The translations under genes and the position numbers were made by a program. A stretch of DNA of 64,000 bases from Mycolicibacterium sp. CBMA 247 (GTDB lineage: Bacteria > Actinomycetota > Actinomycetes > Mycobacteriales > Mycobacteriaceae): positions 1,984,001 through 2,048,000 of the forward strand of contig NZ_VTGX01000001.1 of assembly GCF_009729095.1 (NCBI RefSeq). The letters run 5' to 3'. Positions 24,782-32,061 of this stretch are shown here, in pieces (positions within the stretch are counted from its first letter, which is position 1; each line of letters begins with the position of its first letter). Below the pieces are notes generated by a model. That model had not been told where the DNA came from and searched no databases. It worked only from the letters and a program-made list of their open reading frames with translations.

Positions 24782-24815
24782 GTTTCCGGCGTGTTTCGTG
24801 TTGCGCTGTGGTTAC
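24782..24815 (-). promoter_or_regulatory. GlnR-like binding sites upstream of amt
   Basis: On the minus strand there are two units of the GlnR pattern: GTAAC-N6-GCAAC (24815-24800) and GAAAC-N6-GAAAC (24797-24782), 2 bases apart. The actinobacterial GlnR box is GTnAC-N6-GnAAC-like and often doubled. They lie 63-97 bases upstream of the amt start, the usual place for activation under nitrogen limitation. Confidence 0.6.
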
Positions 24816-24882
24816 TGAATGTTCACTGGGGGCTTTCGGGCATGGCCCGTGCGGCCTCGAGGCATATGTGGGCTCAAAGTGC

Positions 24883-24900
24883 GGTATCGCATGCGATACC
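24883..24900. promoter_or_regulatory. Perfect 18-bp palindrome between dcd and amt
   Basis: GGTATCGCATGCGATACC is a perfect 18-bp palindrome 68 bases after the dcd stop and about 67 bases upstream of the GlnR-like site. It has no loop, so it looks more like a DNA-binding site than a terminator, though on the minus strand CACTTTG follows. The partner protein is unknown. Confidence 0.4.
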
Positions 24901-24967
24901 ACGTTTGACGCTCAGGGCTTCCCCAGGACCGTGGTTTCTACACCAGGGCTGTTGAAAACGCGCCGCC

Positions 24968-25537
24968 TCAGGACTTGATGAAGTTCAGATGCGAGCGCGA
25001 CGGTGTCGGGCCGCGCTGCCCCTGATATTTCGAGCCGACCTTGTCGCTGCCGTACGGATGCTCGGCCGGGCTGGTGAGCCGCAGCAGGCACAGCTGGCCG
25101 ATCTTCATGCCGGGCCACAGCGTGATGGGCAGATTGGCGACGTTGGAAAGCTCCAGGGTGATGTGCCCGGAGAAGCCCGGGTCGATGAACCCGGCCGTGG
25201 AATGCGTCAACAATCCGAGACGGCCCAGCGAGGACTTGCCTTCCAGCCGTCCGGCCAGGTCATCGGGCAGCGTGCACACCTCGAGCGTGGAGCCGAGGAC
25301 GAACTCGCCCGGGTGCAGCACGAACGGCTCCCCCTCGTCAGGTTCGACCAGGGTGGTCAGCTCGTCCTGCTGCTTGGCCGGGTCGATGTGGGTGTAGCGG
25401 GTGTTGTTGAACACCCGAAACAGGGTGTCCAGCCGGACATCGACGCTCGACGGCTGCACCAGGGCATCGTCGAACGGTTCGATGGCCAGGCGTTTCGCGG
25501 CGATCTCGGCCCGGATGTCCCTATCGGAGAGCAGCAC
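24968..25537 (-). CDS. dcd: dCTP deaminase (dUMP-forming type)
   Basis: 189 aa from ATG 25535-25537. Typical trimeric dUTPase-fold motifs: [12 protein letters not shown] start, [58 protein letters not shown] and the C-terminal [20 protein letters not shown]. The M. tuberculosis orthologue Rv0321 is known as a bifunctional dCTP deaminase/dUTPase that makes dUMP directly; the same is likely here. Gene order dcd then tRNA-Gly is as in M. tuberculosis, except that an ATPase-like membrane gene lies between. Confidence 0.95.
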   Translation of the reverse strand: MLLSDRDIRAEIAAKRLAIEPFDDALVQPSSVDVRLDTLFRVFNNTRYTHIDPAKQQDELTTLVEPDEGEPFVLHPGEFVLGSTLEVCTLPDDLAGRLEGKSSLGRLGLLTHSTAGFIDPGFSGHITLELSNVANLPITLWPGMKIGQLCLLRLTSPAEHPYGSDKVGSKYQGQRGPTPSRSHLNFIKS

Positions 25538-25553
25538 CCGACGAGCGTATCGG

Positions 25554-26528
25554 TTAGCGACGGATCACCCCCGGCAACGGCACTACGGCGCTGTCTGCGC
25601 CGGGCGCCACCAAGGTTTTCTGAGCTGCCCGCCCGGCCAGGGGCACCACTTTGCGCACGACGGTGTGGATCGGCGGCTCAGCCGGCGCGGCGTGTGGAGC
25701 CGGGGGCGACGCCTGGGGCGGGGCGCTGTCGTGACCGCCTTTTACGGTGACCGCCAGGAATACCGAGCCCGCCACGATCAGCAACGCCGTCGCCATGACC
25801 ATCGCCAAGGTGCGCATCAGAGGATCACGCTTGCCTTCCGGCGCGCCACGAATGCCGGCACTGGCGAGCAGCGCACCGCGCGCCAGCAGCAGCGCGGCGT
25901 CATCGCCGAGAACCACAGGCCGCGGCATCACCGAATTCACCTCCTCGACAAGACTTTCCGCGTCGGGGGCGGATCCCGCGATGGCAACCTCGGCGACCGA
26001 TTCGGGGAAGCTGTCGCAAAGGCCACGGAGAGCCAGTACCGCGGTGGCCGCGTCGGGTTCGTTAAGCCGGCGGCTACGCAACCGGCGGCTCCCGTCCTCA
26101 CCCTCGGCGCCGATCACTGCCAGCATGGTCTCCTCCGGTTCGACCACGCACAGTGCGACCGAGTCGCAGTCGGCGATCTGGACCGTGTATTCGGCGGCCG
26201 CTTCGAGCGCATCGGCGCTCGAAGCCACCACAACGTTCGTAATGTCCTGCTCCCCGAGGGCGTCCAGGACGTGCTTGGCCTCGTCGGCAACTGCGTCGGT
26301 CGAGGTCAGCGCGACGCGGGCAACGGTGTACCCGTTGGCCGGGGCGGTGGCGTGGGTGTCGAGCACCGCGTCGACGACGTGCTCGTGCAAGCCTGGGTGT
26401 TCGATTCCGATGCGGGTGTCTGCGTCGAGTGGATCGTGGTCGATCACCGCGCCGTCGCCGCGGGTGCCCTCCACCAGGAGGAGCCGGGCGTCGCGCGAGG
26501 TCATGGCAATACCGATAACGACATCCAT
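25554..26528 (-). CDS. DUF7159-type membrane protein, short paralogue
   Basis: 324 aa from ATG 26526-26528 with GAGGGA upstream; the frame to 26684 is not supported. It is homologous to the protein at 20731-22347: [32 protein letters not shown] aligns with its DIVLGVAMAPTTVRMVLVEGEKADGVTVDHD, split here by family position. Both have [22 protein letters not shown] strands, one TM helix (here [24 protein letters not shown], about residue 245-268) and a Pro-rich exported tail, much shorter in this copy. It is 16 bases upstream of dcd and probably co-transcribed. Function unknown. Confidence 0.75.
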   Translation of the reverse strand: MDVVIGIAMTSRDARLLLVEGTRGDGAVIDHDPLDADTRIGIEHPGLHEHVVDAVLDTHATAPANGYTVARVALTSTDAVADEAKHVLDALGEQDITNVVVASSADALEAAAEYTVQIADCDSVALCVVEPEETMLAVIGAEGEDGSRRLRSRRLNEPDAATAVLALRGLCDSFPESVAEVAIAGSAPDAESLVEEVNSVMPRPVVLGDDAALLLARGALLASAGIRGAPEGKRDPLMRTLAMVMATALLIVAGSVFLAVTVKGGHDSAPPQASPPAPHAAPAEPPIHTVVRKVVPLAGRAAQKTLVAPGADSAVVPLPGVIRR

Positions 26529-26869
26529 GGTTGAAATCCCTCGATTGATTCGGCCCGTCATGCGGGCCTGTTCGCTCCATTCAGCGCCGGATGGAGCCCA
26601 CGAGTACCGACGGTAGAGACCGCACCTGAGAACTTCAGCCCGAGCTTTTACGCGACTCTCAGGGTCGGAACCGACCGCAATCATGTTCTGGCGTCATATC
26701 TTTCGCCACAGCCTCCGACGAGCCGAATCCACACTGGGCAACCGTCAGTCACCTGCGTCGGCGGCCTTCGCCCAAGGGTGGGGGCTGGTTTACTTTTCAG
26801 CCGGCGTCAATTTCTTAGACTCGCCGGGGCGATATCCGCCCGCCTTACCCACAGCCCGGGCCGGGTTGC
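26529..26869. other. Spacer upstream of tRNA-Gly
   Basis: A 341-base stretch between the divergent membrane protein gene and the tRNA promoter. Short frames here are unsupported. No RNA gene or repeat is apparent. Confidence 0.45.
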
Positions 26870-26875
26870 TATCCT
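26870..26875 (+). promoter_or_regulatory. -10 box of tRNA-Gly
   Basis: TATCCT lies 13 bases before the mature tRNA 5' end, consistent with a short leader removed by RNase P. A -35-like TTACCC is at 26845-26850 with 19-base spacing. Confidence 0.5.
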
Positions 26876-26888
26876 TCGTCAGCACCAT

Positions 26889-26962
26889 GCCGATGTAGTT
26901 CAATGGCAGAACATCAGCTTCCCAAGCTGAATACGCGGGTTCGATTCCCGTCATCGGCTCCA
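26889..26962 (+). tRNA. glyU: tRNA-Gly (anticodon CCC)
   Basis: 74 nt including an encoded CCA. Acceptor stem GCCGATG/CATCGGC, discriminator T before CCA, D arm GTTC..GAAC, anticodon arm TCAGC-TTCCCAA-GCTGA with anticodon CCC, and T arm with GGTTCGATTCC. U73 and the G1-C72 pair fit glycine. The same tRNA lies beside dcd in M. tuberculosis. It is intact, but its 3' 46 bases double as an attachment-site repeat for the island downstream. Confidence 0.95.
26917..26962 (+). repeat. Left attachment repeat (inside tRNA)
   Basis: The 3' 46 bases of the tRNA-Gly gene, identical to 28689-28734. It functions as part of the intact tRNA. Confidence 0.92.
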
Positions 26963-27045
26963 CTGTGACCAGGGGTTTCACTCCCGGTCAACCTGTCGCT
27001 GGGCGACTCGGTACCGCCGCTGTACCGCGTGTCACACTCGGTTCC

Positions 27046-27051
27046 TACGAT
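27046..27051 (+). promoter_or_regulatory. -10 box of the island ATPase gene
   Basis: TACGAT (TANNNT consensus) ends 6 bases before GTG 27058. This predicts a transcript starting at the start codon (leaderless). It supports a promoter inside the island rather than read-through from the tRNA. Confidence 0.6.
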
Positions 27052-27057
27052 GGTCCT

Positions 27058-28410
27058 GTGACTAACCGCCAAGCGGATTCGGAAAGTGAAATGGTGGTCG
27101 TTCGACGCCTCCACGATGTGTTCTCAACCGGCAAGACGCCGGAGGCGACATACACCCCACGCACGGGCGGTGACCCAAACGGACTTACGTTTGACCAGCG
27201 CCTGAAGGATAAGGCCGTTCGCGAATCCGGTGGCGTCATGCTCTTCGGAGTAAGCAAATCTGGCAAAACCTCACTAGTGGAGCGGATCCTGCCCGAGTCG
27301 GCAGCCTGCTGGCTGCAGGGAACCCGGATCAACACCATGGATGATTTCTGGCGCACCCTCGCCCAGCAGCTCAATGTCTCCGACGCCTATTCGGCACAGA
27401 TATCATCCGACGCCACTCGCACCGAGGGGGACAAGTTCGATGTTGGCCTCAAGCCAATCCTCTCTGTGGGATTCGACAACAGCGACAAGCAGTCAGAAGG
27501 CGCGTCTCACAGCTGGTCCTACTCGGGGGTGTCGGCCCAACAGGTCGAGGATGCGCTAACTGGGGTCGCGAGGCCGATCGTTCTTGACGATTTTCACCAC
27601 GTCGACCCCGACCTGCGCGTCGAAATCGCGAAGGCAATCAAGCCGCTCCTACGAAAAACGTTCATAGTGCTAGTAGCGATTCCATCTCACTCATTCGATC
27701 CGGCCAAGACAGTTGCAGACATTGGCGGTCGAATGACCCAGTTCAAGATCCCCGACTGGACAGTGGACGAGCTAACTGCCATCGCCGACAAGGGATTCCG
27801 TCAACTCAACGTCACCGACCCAGGTAATGAACTGGCCAAGCTGCTAGCCAATTGCAGCTTCGGATCGCCGCACATCATGCAAGAACTTTGCTACGCCTTC
27901 CTATCCAAGGGGCTGAAGGTAACTGAGACTGTGAAGTCGAAAATCGCTTGGATACCAGGTGATGCCGAGCAAATCCTGGAAGACACGGCCACCGAGTCCG
28001 AGCCGTTCGCTTTCCAAGCCATCCTGGCCGGACGTAACACCAAAGGCGAGGGTCGCAAAGATATACGACTCAAGGATGGAGGCATCACCGACAGTTATGG
28101 GATCACCTTGTTGGCAATCAAGGGCCTAATACCTCCAATAGTCCTGCGATTCAAAACCATACGGCAATCCGTGAGTGACCTCACGCGGGAGTCGATAGCC
28201 AAAGAGAGAGTCGTCGCGGCACTTATCGGCATGGCCGCTGTCGCCGAAAAGAACAAAGGCGGCGCGGATCCAATATTTAGCTACCGAGACGAGGTCGCCT
28301 ACATCGAGGATCCCCTGTTGGCATTCTTCCTAAAGTACGGACGTTGGCGACAGCATGCAGTTCGGGAACCCGGCAAATACACCGGAGAACCCGAACGGCC
28401 ACTCTTCTAA
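27058..28410 (+). CDS. P-loop (STAND/AAA-like) ATPase, sole cargo of the tRNA island
   Basis: 450 aa from GTG 27058, supported by the leaderless -10 at 27046. ATG 26965 would put the N-terminus almost at the tRNA end. An N-terminal segment (RRLHDVFSTGKTPEATYTPR) precedes Walker A FGVSKSGKTSLVE (about residues 62-74). Walker B is IVLDDFHHVD (about 177-186), and a sensor-like LVAIPSHSF lies near 210. A helical C-terminal half follows (DELTAIADKGFRQL, GSPHIMQELCYAFL), as in STAND/ORC-like ATPases, with a winged-helix-like end. No TM helix, nuclease, TIR or protease motif is visible. Codon use is more AT-rich than the neighbours. Its position as single cargo of an island suggests a defence or stability role, but this is inference. 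Confidence 0.8.
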   Translation: MTNRQADSESEMVVVRRLHDVFSTGKTPEATYTPRTGGDPNGLTFDQRLKDKAVRESGGVMLFGVSKSGKTSLVERILPESAACWLQGTRINTMDDFWRTLAQQLNVSDAYSAQISSDATRTEGDKFDVGLKPILSVGFDNSDKQSEGASHSWSYSGVSAQQVEDALTGVARPIVLDDFHHVDPDLRVEIAKAIKPLLRKTFIVLVAIPSHSFDPAKTVADIGGRMTQFKIPDWTVDELTAIADKGFRQLNVTDPGNELAKLLANCSFGSPHIMQELCYAFLSKGLKVTETVKSKIAWIPGDAEQILEDTATESEPFAFQAILAGRNTKGEGRKDIRLKDGGITDSYGITLLAIKGLIPPIVLRFKTIRQSVSDLTRESIAKERVVAALIGMAAVAEKNKGGADPIFSYRDEVAYIEDPLLAFFLKYGRWRQHAVREPGKYTGEPERPLF

Positions 28411-28467
28411 CGCCTCAGCAGCACCACGAGAATATTCGCCCCACACGGAGGCCATTACTCGCTACGC

Positions 28468-28524
28468 TCCCCGTATGAGACGTTGGATCGCTACGGTCCC
28501 CGTATGAGACGTTGGATCGCTACG
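28468..28524 (+). repeat. Two tandem 28-bp repeats
   Basis: A 28-bp unit at 28468-28495 (starting TCCCCGTATGAGACG, ending GGATCGCTACG) is repeated exactly at 28497-28524 (period 29). GCTACG also precedes the first unit at 28461. They lie 58 bases after the ATPase stop inside the island. They may be recombinase arm sites or a regulatory array; nothing else is seen. Confidence 0.8.
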
Positions 28525-28606
28525 CCGGGCGCCATATCCCCGTACCGCGTAGGTACCGCCAGTTGTGCGTTTGCTCTACCAGCGGACGCTCTTCACGACC
28601 GGCCCA

Positions 28607-28646
28607 GTTCGGGCCGATTCGCGCTGGTTCGGCCCGGTTCGCGCCG
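28607..28646 (+). repeat. Imperfect 20-bp tandem repeat
   Basis: GTTCGGGCCGATTCGCGCTG (28607-28626) is followed directly by a 16-of-20 matching copy (28627-28646). It lies 42 bases left of the distal attachment repeat. The GGTTCG/CCGG-rich sequence could fold or be bound by protein. Confidence 0.6.
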
Positions 28647-28688
28647 GTCGCTACCTGCGGCGATACCTTGCTCCAGCCTCTCAGAAAG

Positions 28689-28734
28689 GCTTCCCAAGCT
28701 GAATACGCGGGTTCGATTCCCGTCATCGGCTCCA
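28689..28734 (+). repeat. Right attachment repeat (displaced tRNA 3' half)
   Basis: A perfect copy of bases 26917-26962, the tRNA-Gly 3' half with CCA. It lacks the 5' half and cannot make a tRNA. Sequence to the right is probably the original chromosomal flank. Confidence 0.92.
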
Positions 28735-28916
28735 TACATACAAGTCAGCGACGTATCGCGCTTTGCCGACAAACTTGAATCGGCGAAATCCCGTACTTGC
28801 CCCGTAAATTCGGTCGGCCAGCCTTGTTGCTGGCCCATTCAGTGAACTAACCCGACAGATTGCCCAAACGGGTAATATTGCTGCTTGTCGGGGGCCATCG
28901 GCCGGAGGTGTCGACC

Positions 28917-29165
28917 ATGTTTGACGCGACCCGCTCACTCGTCGTTGCTGCCACAGCAACATTGATGCTGGGCTTCAGCACCCCCTTCGCCAATGCCGAC
29001 CCGCCAGCACCCGGCTCAGCCTGCGGCCCCGACAAGGTGATCACGTCCATCAACACCTGTGAGCCGCTCAACTCGTCGTGCACGGGGTATGACGGCATGG
29101 TGATTGGCCGGGTAGCCGCTGACGGCCGGTGCGTGATTCCCGGGCTCGACGGCACTCGGTGGTAG
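28917..29165 (+). CDS. Small secreted four-cysteine protein
   Basis: 82 aa from ATG 28917 with ribosome site GGAGGTG (28904-28910). A Sec signal peptide is clear: basic start, LVVAATATLMLGFSTPFANA, cleavage before DPPAPGS. The mature ~55 residues have four cysteines (ACGPD, NTCEP, SSCTG, GRCVI), likely two disulfides. It is the first chromosomal gene after the island. Function not recognised; short Cys-rich secreted proteins of this kind are frequent in mycobacteria. Confidence 0.75.
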   Translation: MFDATRSLVVAATATLMLGFSTPFANADPPAPGSACGPDKVITSINTCEPLNSSCTGYDGMVIGRVAADGRCVIPGLDGTRW

Positions 29166-29384
29166 CTGGAGAGTTCAGCTGCCAGCATCGGATATGACCG
29201 GGAATCACCGGAGGCTCGACCGAATCACTGAACCTTCGATAGCTGCTCAATGAGCTCGGGGTCACGTCAGGGTCGCAACGCCGCGCTCCCACCGGCACAC
29301 CGCCCATTCATTGAGAACCCTCATTGACAATCGCCGTCGCCGTGGCTGACAGTGCTAGACGTCCGCGGAACGAAAGGCACGTCA

Positions 29385-30485
29385 TTGAGCACGAACCACC
29401 CCGACGGCCAGCTCAACGAGCTCGGCTATTACGCCGTGACCAGGCACCCCGCGGATGTCCGAGTGGTGCTGCCCGAGGCCCGTACGGCGGAGGAGCTCGG
29501 TTTGGGCTCCTGCCACATCGGTGAACGCTTCACCGTGAAAGACGCGGCGGTCCTCAGCGGCGCAGTCGCGGGCTGCAGCACCAGCCTGGGTATCGCCCCG
29601 ACGACCAACTACCACACCCGCCACCCCACCGTCACCGCGACGATCGGCTCGACGATGCATGCGCTGACAGAGGGCCGCTTCGCCATGGCGTTCGGCCGCG
29701 GGATGGCGGCGTATTGGCAGGCGATCGGCCTCCCTGTGGTGACCGAGGCCCGGCTACGCGACTTCTTCGGCATCCTGCGCCGGCTCTGGGCCGGTGAGAT
29801 GATCCTCGACCACGATGGCCCGGCCGGGAAGTGGCCGCTGCTGCGCCACGCGAGCGGCCTGGCTGACGGACCACCGATCGGTTTGGTGGCGGTCGGCCCC
29901 AAAACCATGGAACTCGCCGGTGAGATCGGCGATTTCGTTGTGCTGCATACCTTCTTCTCCGACGAGGCGACGGAGAAGTCGGTCGCGGCGGTGCGTCGCG
30001 GCGCGGAACGCGCGGGCAAGGATCCGGACAGTGTCCGCATCTGGGCGTGCCTGGCAACAGTCCCTGACGCGTTGTCGCCGGAGGACCAGATTCGTCGCGG
30101 CGTCGGCCGGCTGGCGACCTATCTGCAGGCGTACCCGGACGTCCTGGTTTCTGCCAACGGCTGGGATCGGGCGACGTGGGACCGCATCAGGCAGAGCGAA
30201 CTGTTCACCGATGCGGCCACCGCCGGGCCCATCGATGCCAGCGCGTCGTACGAGACGCTGCAGCGGATCGCCGGGCTGATTCCCGCCGATTGGCTGGACT
30301 CGGTGGCCAAGGGATCGCCGCAGGAGTGCGCGGCAACCATTGCCCGGCAGTACGACCTGGGCGTGCACTCGGTCATCATGCACGGGGCGAGTCCACACGA
30401 ACTCGCGCCCGTTGTGCAGGCATACCGGGCCGACCGGCCGACGCTGCGCAGAGCGGTCGCGGCGAACCCTGGGAGATTCGCCTAA
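29385..30485 (+). CDS. F420-dependent LLM-class oxidoreductase
   Basis: 366 aa. TTG 29385 (MSTNHPDGQLNELGYYAV) has AAAGG 8 bases upstream and gives the family-like start; GTG 29352 is the alternative. Luciferase-like TIM-barrel features: EARTAEELGLGSCHIGERF, LGIAPTTNYHTRHPTVTATIGSTMHALTEGRFAMAFGRG, and GPKTMELAGEIGDFVVLHTFFSDEA. It resembles the actinobacterial F420-dependent subgroup known as TIGR03857. It likely reduces or oxidises a small organic substrate with F420; the substrate is unknown. It is followed 23 bases later by a TetR regulator on the same strand. Confidence 0.85.
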   Translation: MSTNHPDGQLNELGYYAVTRHPADVRVVLPEARTAEELGLGSCHIGERFTVKDAAVLSGAVAGCSTSLGIAPTTNYHTRHPTVTATIGSTMHALTEGRFAMAFGRGMAAYWQAIGLPVVTEARLRDFFGILRRLWAGEMILDHDGPAGKWPLLRHASGLADGPPIGLVAVGPKTMELAGEIGDFVVLHTFFSDEATEKSVAAVRRGAERAGKDPDSVRIWACLATVPDALSPEDQIRRGVGRLATYLQAYPDVLVSANGWDRATWDRIRQSELFTDAATAGPIDASASYETLQRIAGLIPADWLDSVAKGSPQECAATIARQYDLGVHSVIMHGASPHELAPVVQAYRADRPTLRRAVAANPGRFA

Positions 30486-30508
30486 TCAGATCCGGCAGAC
30501 TGGCTGCC

Positions 30509-31219
30509 ATGCCTCCCGAGCTAGTCGCCCGTGAGTCCCCGCAGGCCGACCGCGCCCGGGAGCAGTGGCGTGCCGCGGTTCCCTCCGCGGTCACCCAGTC
30601 GGCCGCGGGCACCCGGCTGAACAAGCGCGGCCTCCAGACCCGGGCGCGCCTGCTCGACGTCGCCATCCGGTGCCTGGCCGACAGCGGTGGCGAGCCGGTC
30701 TCCGCGAACCGCATCGCCAAGGACGCAGGCGTCACCTGGGGCACCGTGCAGCACCAGTTCGGCGACCTGGACGGCCTGTGGGTGGCGGTGATCACCGAGA
30801 TCCACTCCCGCAGTTGGGTATCCGATCCGGATGACTGGCCGTCCCGCAGCGGTACTCTGCGGGAGCGGGTGGGCGCCGCCATCGACTCCGTCTGGATCTA
30901 CTTGGACACCACCGAGGGCCGGGCGCTCACCGCGCTGCGCACCTCGCTGCCGCCGCGCCGTTCCGATATCACCGTCGAGTATCCGCGCACCGCATCGGCT
31001 TTCGCGGCTCGCGAACTCGACTGGATTCAGGGCTTCGATTATCTGATGGACGGGCTCGACCTCGACCCGGACAGGCTGCACCGGGTGCGGTGCCTGCTTC
31101 CCGCCGCTGTCCGCGGCCTCAGCAACGAACGTCAGATCGGCTTCAGTTCGGACCTCGAGATCGCCCGCGAGACGTTGGCCGACGCGGTGGTGGCGTTGTT
31201 GACGCAGCCTCGGACGTGA
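30509..31219 (+). CDS. TetR-family regulator
   Basis: 236 aa from ATG 30509 (MPPELVARESPQADR); the longer frame lies inside the LLM gene. The HTH region is TRARLLDVAIRCLADSGGEPVSANRIAKDAGVTWGTVQHQFGDLDGLW, a TetR domain with WGTVQHQF in the recognition helix. It probably controls the upstream F420-oxidoreductase operon. The 3' end overlaps the convergent rhomboid-like gene by 77 bases. Confidence 0.82.
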   Translation: MPPELVARESPQADRAREQWRAAVPSAVTQSAAGTRLNKRGLQTRARLLDVAIRCLADSGGEPVSANRIAKDAGVTWGTVQHQFGDLDGLWVAVITEIHSRSWVSDPDDWPSRSGTLRERVGAAIDSVWIYLDTTEGRALTALRTSLPPRRSDITVEYPRTASAFAARELDWIQGFDYLMDGLDLDPDRLHRVRCLLPAAVRGLSNERQIGFSSDLEIARETLADAVVALLTQPRT

Positions 31220-31883
31220 GGCCGCTACGGCTCGAGTCGGTCACTCGGTCCTGACCACCCCGGTGCCGCGTGAGCGGATAACAGCACAGCCCGATCAGCA
31301 GTGCCGACAGGTGGCCGATCGCGGTGAAGTTGATGTTGATGATCAGCGCGGCACCGAAGTAGATGAACGATGTTCCCAGGTACAACCACCGCCACGGCCG
31401 CCTGATGCGATACGCCAGCACGGCGCCCACCCCGACGAGAAAGTAGCTCACCCCGACGTCGCGGACGTGGACAAGCCGTTGGGGCGCCAAGTGATCGTGG
31501 ATCGCCAGGTACAGCAGGCCCTCACTGATGTAGGTGGCCAGCACATGTGCGATCAAACCTACTGTCAGCCAGCGAATTTGACCGAGCCAGCGTTCGGCCG
31601 GCGCGAGGATGAGGCTGAACAGCACCAGGTACGGCGTCCAATACTTGCCATCGATCCAGAACAGGCTGGTGGCGAGCACGTAGAGCGGGTCAGTCTCCAG
31701 GTGGTGGATGTTGGTCGAGTTCTGGACCAGCAGGTCGTGCAACTGCCGCCCGTGCGTCTGGTGCTGGATGATCGTGGTGACCAGCAGGACGGTCAGCCAG
31801 GCATAGGTCAGCGGGGCGCTGCAAACAAATCTCCACACCGCCGCCAGCCATGACTTCAGGCGCACGGTTCTAAGTATGTGCAC
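31143..31883 (-). CDS. Rhomboid-like membrane protein
   Basis: 246 aa from GTG 31881-31883. About six TM helices. The rhomboid pattern appears degenerate: the serine motif GxSG reads GVSY (in DVGVSYFLVGVGA), while the late histidine helix is well kept (FTAIGHLSALLIGL). Family fold is likely; whether the Ser-His dyad is active is uncertain. The C-terminal ~45 residues are polar and Ser/Arg/Pro-rich (TSEAASTTPPPRRPTSRG) and overlap the 3' end of the convergent TetR gene. Confidence 0.72.
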   Translation of the reverse strand: MHILRTVRLKSWLAAVWRFVCSAPLTYAWLTVLLVTTIIQHQTHGRQLHDLLVQNSTNIHHLETDPLYVLATSLFWIDGKYWTPYLVLFSLILAPAERWLGQIRWLTVGLIAHVLATYISEGLLYLAIHDHLAPQRLVHVRDVGVSYFLVGVGAVLAYRIRRPWRWLYLGTSFIYFGAALIININFTAIGHLSALLIGLCCYPLTRHRGGQDRVTDSSRSGLTSEAASTTPPPRRPTSRGRSRGPN

Positions 31884-32034
31884 TACGGCTAGATCGCGGC
31901 CCGGGATCAGATGGACGATGATGCGTCATGTCGAACCCCGCTGGCGTGCACATCAAAGCCTCTACGGGAAACACCGTGGTACACAACAAATGTCGTCTGT
32001 TACCCCGTCGTACGGTGATTTATCCGGACAACGC

Positions 32035-32053
32035 GCCCGATCGGGCATAGTGT
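32035..32053 (+). promoter_or_regulatory. Arylsulfatase promoter with overlapping palindrome
   Basis: -10 TAGTGT (32048-32053) ends 8 bases before ATG 32062, so the mRNA is probably leaderless or nearly so. The perfect palindrome GCCCGATCGGGC (32035-32046) sits in the -35/-10 spacer, a classic repressor position. Confidence 0.5.
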
Positions 32054-32061
32054 GAGCCGAC

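Larger units (their letters stand above)
26917..28734 (+). mobile_element. Integrase-less mini-island in tRNA-Gly
   Basis: A perfect 46-bp direct repeat (26917-26962 and 28689-28734) brackets 1,726 bases of lower-G+C DNA; the repeat period is 1,772. By my count 28081-28140 is about 48% G+C against about 70% at 30001-30060. The repeat is the anticodon-loop-to-CCA half of the tRNA. This is the usual mark of tyrosine-recombinase integration that restores the tRNA at one end. The island carries one ATPase gene and repeats, but no integrase or phage structural gene. It is either a satellite mobilised in trans or an eroded remnant. Confidence 0.88.

Noticed and set aside
28483..28845. Open frames that read through the duplicated tRNA half (for example ...LPKLNTRVRFPSSAP and the minus-strand MTGIEPAYSAWE)
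   Set aside because: These peptides are translations of tRNA-Gly sequence, a known annotation artefact. No ribosome site or family supports them.
29324..29353. TTGACA followed by a GACAGT-like box as promoter of the F420-type oxidoreductase
   Set aside because: The -35 is perfect, but the -10 is poor, so it is not listed as a feature. It would, however, argue for the TTG 29385 start over GTG 29352.
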